12,057 nucleotides of DNA. Source: Conidiobolus incongruus B7586 (taxonomy: Eukaryota > Entomophthoromycota > Entomophthoromycetes > Entomophthorales > Conidiobolaceae). Where the stretch lies: contig JNEM01000103.1 in assembly GCA_000697335.1 (NCBI GenBank), positions 1-12,057 of the forward strand. Direction: 5' to 3'. Below the pieces are notes generated by a model. It ran no database searches. It saw nothing but the letters and a program-made list of their open reading frames with translations, and was not told where the DNA came from. How positions within the stretch are numbered: the stretch's first letter is position 1; the number at the start of each line of letters is the position of its first letter. Made by a program: the position numbers and the translations under genes. Positions 9,854-12,057 of the stretch are shown piece by piece.

Positions 9854-11358
9854 ATGAAAGAATCAGAACCTAAAATATTAAAAGACCCTACACCATTACC
9901 AGGTAATCACTGGTATGCACCTCAATACCAGTTACCTTCATTTGATATTCCTACCTTTATTCAGTTAGCTATCAAAACAGTACTATTTTATTCTCACCTA
10001 TTATTAGTATGCGTTGGTATTCATTCTATGACATGGATTGAATATTTTGAACCTCTAGAAAATTTAACCAATTATCTAAGACCCAAGTTTGAAGAATTCT
10101 TTGGCATCCTAATGGTTACCTGTTTTCAATTTTTCAGTCCTTCAACTTTACTTTTGTACAGGGGCGAAGGTGTCTCGCCTGAAGAGTTGTCAATATTAAA
10201 GGAAAGCCCTCCAACTTCAGATATTCATTTAAATTTAAGTCGAAGAGCTGTTGTCATTTGTAATCATCAAGTAATTCCATAATTTACAATTATTTAATAA
10301 TAATTAATTAACTTTTTAATAGCTTTATAACGATTGGATGATTGTATGGTAAGTATTTAATATTATATAAATTAAATATAACTTTGTTTATGCTTAAATT
10401 TTTATATATATTTTTATAGGACTTTAGCATATTTTAATAAATTTCATGGCTATATTAAAATTGTTTTAAAACGCTCAATTAGTAAAATTCCTATATTTGG
10501 CAGGTAATACATATATTTAACTGTTATCAGTAAAAAAATATTAATATAGATTTATTTTATAGGGTAAATAATAATCTTGTTTTAATTCAATATTTCTGTT
10601 AAATGCTAAATTTTATAATAAAATAGGGCTGTGAATTTTTCAAATTTTTATTTTTGAATCGTAAATGGGAGGAAGATAAGCAAAATATGTTGACTCAGCT
10701 CAATGAGCTTAATCAAACACCATCTCAACCATTGTGGTTTTTACTCTTCCCTGAAGGTACCACATTATGTGAAGAAACCAGATTGAAATCCAAGCAATTT
10801 GGTGACAAAACTGGCCTAGTAATTACCTTCTTTAAACTTTAATTTGTATACCTTTAACAAACTATTATTTAGAAATCCTATCATCACTTGCTGATTCCAA
10901 GACATTTGGGATTATATCACTCTATCAAAGAGCTCAAACACACTGTTGATTATCTTTACGATTTTACTATTGGGTTTTCAGGTGTTCCTGCATACGCTTC
11001 ACCCCAATATATCTATACTCTGCACTCAATGTACATTACAGGCATCAATCCCAAGCAAATCCATATGCATATCCGCAAATTTCGAATTAGCGACATTCCT
11101 CTCGATACGGAGGAAGCGTTTTCGCAATGGTTACTACAAAGATGGGAAGAAAAAGACGAAATATTAGACGAATTCTATACTACTGGCAAATTTCCAATTA
11201 GTCAAGAATCTGAATCCAGGGAAAAATCTAACGAATTACCAACTATCATTCCATGCGCTGTAAATAATATTAACGAAATACTTTTTATTTGGGGATATTC
11301 TTTATCAATAGTAATTTTATTTATTTTACCTTTTAAATTTTTATGGAGTTTGTTTTAA
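9854..11358 (+). CDS. CST26/LCLAT1-like lysophospholipid acyltransferase, multi-exon with a 1-nt exon
   Basis: My splice model is exons 9854-10270, 10323-10348, 10420-10503, 10563 (one base), 10627-10818 and 10873-11358, giving 401 aa, close to yeast Cst26 (about 397 aa as I recall it). An in-frame TAA at 9839 supports the ATG. Acyltransferase motifs in order: NHQLYNDW with catalytic H138 and D143 (HX4D); KIPIFGRG (170-177); FPEGT (217-221); LLIPR (246-250). They are followed by the family's DFTIGFS block and the conserved WEEKDEILDEFY region. Hydrophobic segments at about 35-59 and 374-401 suggest an integral membrane protein, probably in the ER. This family moves acyl groups from acyl-CoA onto lysophospholipids; yeast Cst26/Psi1 remodels phosphatidylinositol and animal LCLAT1 acts on lysocardiolipin and lyso-PI. 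The exact substrate here is not decided by sequence. R176 sits where relatives usually have an aromatic residue. Introns are 52, 71, 59, 63 and 54 nt. Confidence 0.88.
10504..10626 (+). other. Two introns flanking a predicted single-nucleotide exon (G at 10563)
   Basis: Exon 3 ends at 10503 with two bases (AG) of an unfinished codon before a good donor, GTAATA. The next coding exon must begin at 10627 after AAATAG and is in frame only from its first base (GGC), because the opposite choice meets TGA within ten codons. One base is missing. Between them, TTTTATAG at 10555-10562 is followed by a single G and then the donor GTAAAT at 10564. Including that G makes AGG (R176) and gives a gapless fit to the family (IPIFG R GCEFF). 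Introns would be 10504-10562 and 10564-10626. An alternative is a 16-nt exon (10563-10578) using the weak donor GTTTTA, which adds five residues absent from relatives. Confidence 0.65.
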
Positions 11359-11361
11359 ATT

Positions 11362-11367
11362 AATAAA
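11362..11367 (+). terminator. Possible polyadenylation signal AATAAA
   Basis: An AATAAA hexamer begins three bases after the acyltransferase stop codon. This is unusually close, and further A-rich matches follow (for example near 11403), so it is only a candidate. Confidence 0.2.
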
Positions 11368-11630
11368 ATCAATTTAGTATATAATTTATGGTATTTAATA
11401 TAAATAAAAACAATTTATTAAATTGATTATATTTGGCATTTAGCATATAAAATTTGAATTCAATATCCATTATATGTCTATTTAATATATAATACTAAAT
11501 ATTTATTAATTGATAAACTGAATTATATTAATTAATATTATAGATGAATAATAACAACGTTTATGGTTGAAGAATAAAGTATTTGTGTGAAAATTTTGAA
11601 ACAGAAAAAAAAAATAATATTGGAGGGATC

Positions 11631-11635
11631 AAAAA
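11631..11635 (-). terminator. RNA polymerase III terminator of tRNA-Val
   Basis: On the minus strand a run of five T begins one base after the discriminator base of the tRNA, the normal signal for Pol III termination. Confidence 0.8.
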
Positions 11636-11636
11636 T

Positions 11637-11709
11637 TGCTATCGCCCGGGATCGAACCGAGGACCTTCTGCGTGTAAAGCAGATGTGATAACCACTACAC
11701 AACGACAGC
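11637..11709 (-). tRNA. tRNA-Val (anticodon UAC)
   Basis: The minus strand folds into a complete cloverleaf: acceptor GCTGTCG with CGATAGC (one G-T pair), D arm GTGT/TCAC with the GG of the D loop, anticodon stem TCTGC/GCAGA around the loop TTTACAC, and T arm CTCGG/CCGGG around TTCGATC. The anticodon TAC is at 11674-11676 and reads GUA valine codons. The discriminator base is A at 11637. There is no intron and CCA is not encoded, as usual for a eukaryotic nuclear tRNA. The internal Pol III promoter is present: A box TAGTGGTTATC (11687-11697) and B box GGTTCGATCCC (11648-11658). All stems are intact, so the gene looks functional. It resembles ordinary eukaryotic nuclear tRNA-Val and is far richer in G and C than its flanks. 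Confidence 0.96.
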
Positions 11710-12057
11710 GCGTAAATTCTTCTGATCTACATCTTATATATTAATATAATTATATTATTATATCTAATCTATTCTTTCACTCTTTTCAATTTATTTATAT
11801 ATTTTGATAATCCTTAACTTCTTATAAATTTTCATTAATTTTTTCAAATTATTTGAGAGTTTTCATAGTTTTTTGATTTATTACTATATATTTTATTCAT
11901 TTATTTATTTATTTATTTTATCAAAATATTTAACTTTTTTGAGTTTATTGATTTATATATATTTATATGAAAATACTCAGCATATTAATTTTTTGAAAAT
12001 AATTGTATTGCTTAATATGATATATAATGATAAATAACTATAAAAAAAAAATATATA
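11710..12057. other. AT-rich right flank
   Basis: This is AT-rich sequence beyond the 5' side of the tRNA, with T-rich runs and short tandem ATTT units. I see no coding frame or RNA gene before the window ends. Confidence 0.6.
11899..11918. repeat. (ATTT)5 microsatellite
   Basis: Five perfect ATTT units in tandem, followed by one more T. This is a short simple repeat typical of AT-rich intergenic DNA. Confidence 0.8.

Larger units (their letters stand above)
11359..11636. other. Convergent intergenic region between the acyltransferase gene and tRNA-Val
   Basis: This is AT-rich spacer holding the acyltransferase 3' UTR and, at its right end, the Pol III terminator of the tRNA. It contains no other gene. 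Confidence 0.6.

Noticed and set aside
10946-11167. A 73-codon frame overlapping the last acyltransferase exon
   Set aside because: It is an alternate frame of a region that aligns well with CST26/LCLAT1 relatives in the annotated frame.

Overview
The window looks like nuclear DNA of a very AT-rich fungus. It has two intron-containing protein genes with fungal homologues (an NST1-type protein and a CST26/LCLAT1-type acyltransferase), one intronless gene for a small secreted protein, and a nuclear-type tRNA-Val. Introns are short (49-96 nt, leaving the 1-nt exon case aside) with GTAAT-like donors and TAG acceptors. Asparagine runs occur in two proteins. Intergenic DNA is almost pure A/T, while exons, the tRNA and one short upstream block stand out as GC islands. 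This style would suit an early-diverging AT-rich fungal lineage (for example Glomeromycotina or Zoopagomycota), but the sequence does not fix the taxon.

Layout, left to right: 1-3136 is AT-rich DNA without a recognisable gene, except for a small CT-rich, GC-elevated block near 2690-2750 that may belong to the promoter or leader of the next gene. 3137-6610 (+) is a six-exon NST1 homologue, 1047 aa by my splice model. 6611-7397 is a convergent intergenic stretch. 7398-7700 (-) encodes a 100-aa protein with a signal peptide and no recognised family. 7701-9853 is a long AT-rich divergent intergenic stretch. 9854-11358 (+) is a membrane glycerophospholipid acyltransferase, 401 aa by my splice model. 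11637-11709 (-) is tRNA-Val(UAC) with its Pol III terminator. The rest is AT-rich flank with a short (ATTT)5 repeat.

The most striking observation is in the acyltransferase. The reading frame, the gapless family alignment and the splice signals together call for an exon of a single nucleotide (G at 10563) between introns of 59 and 63 nt. The same gene splits its catalytic HX4D motif between exon 1 and a 26-nt exon 2. The genes look independent: there is no operon, and no shared pathway is evident. I see no transposon, virus-like element or CRISPR array.
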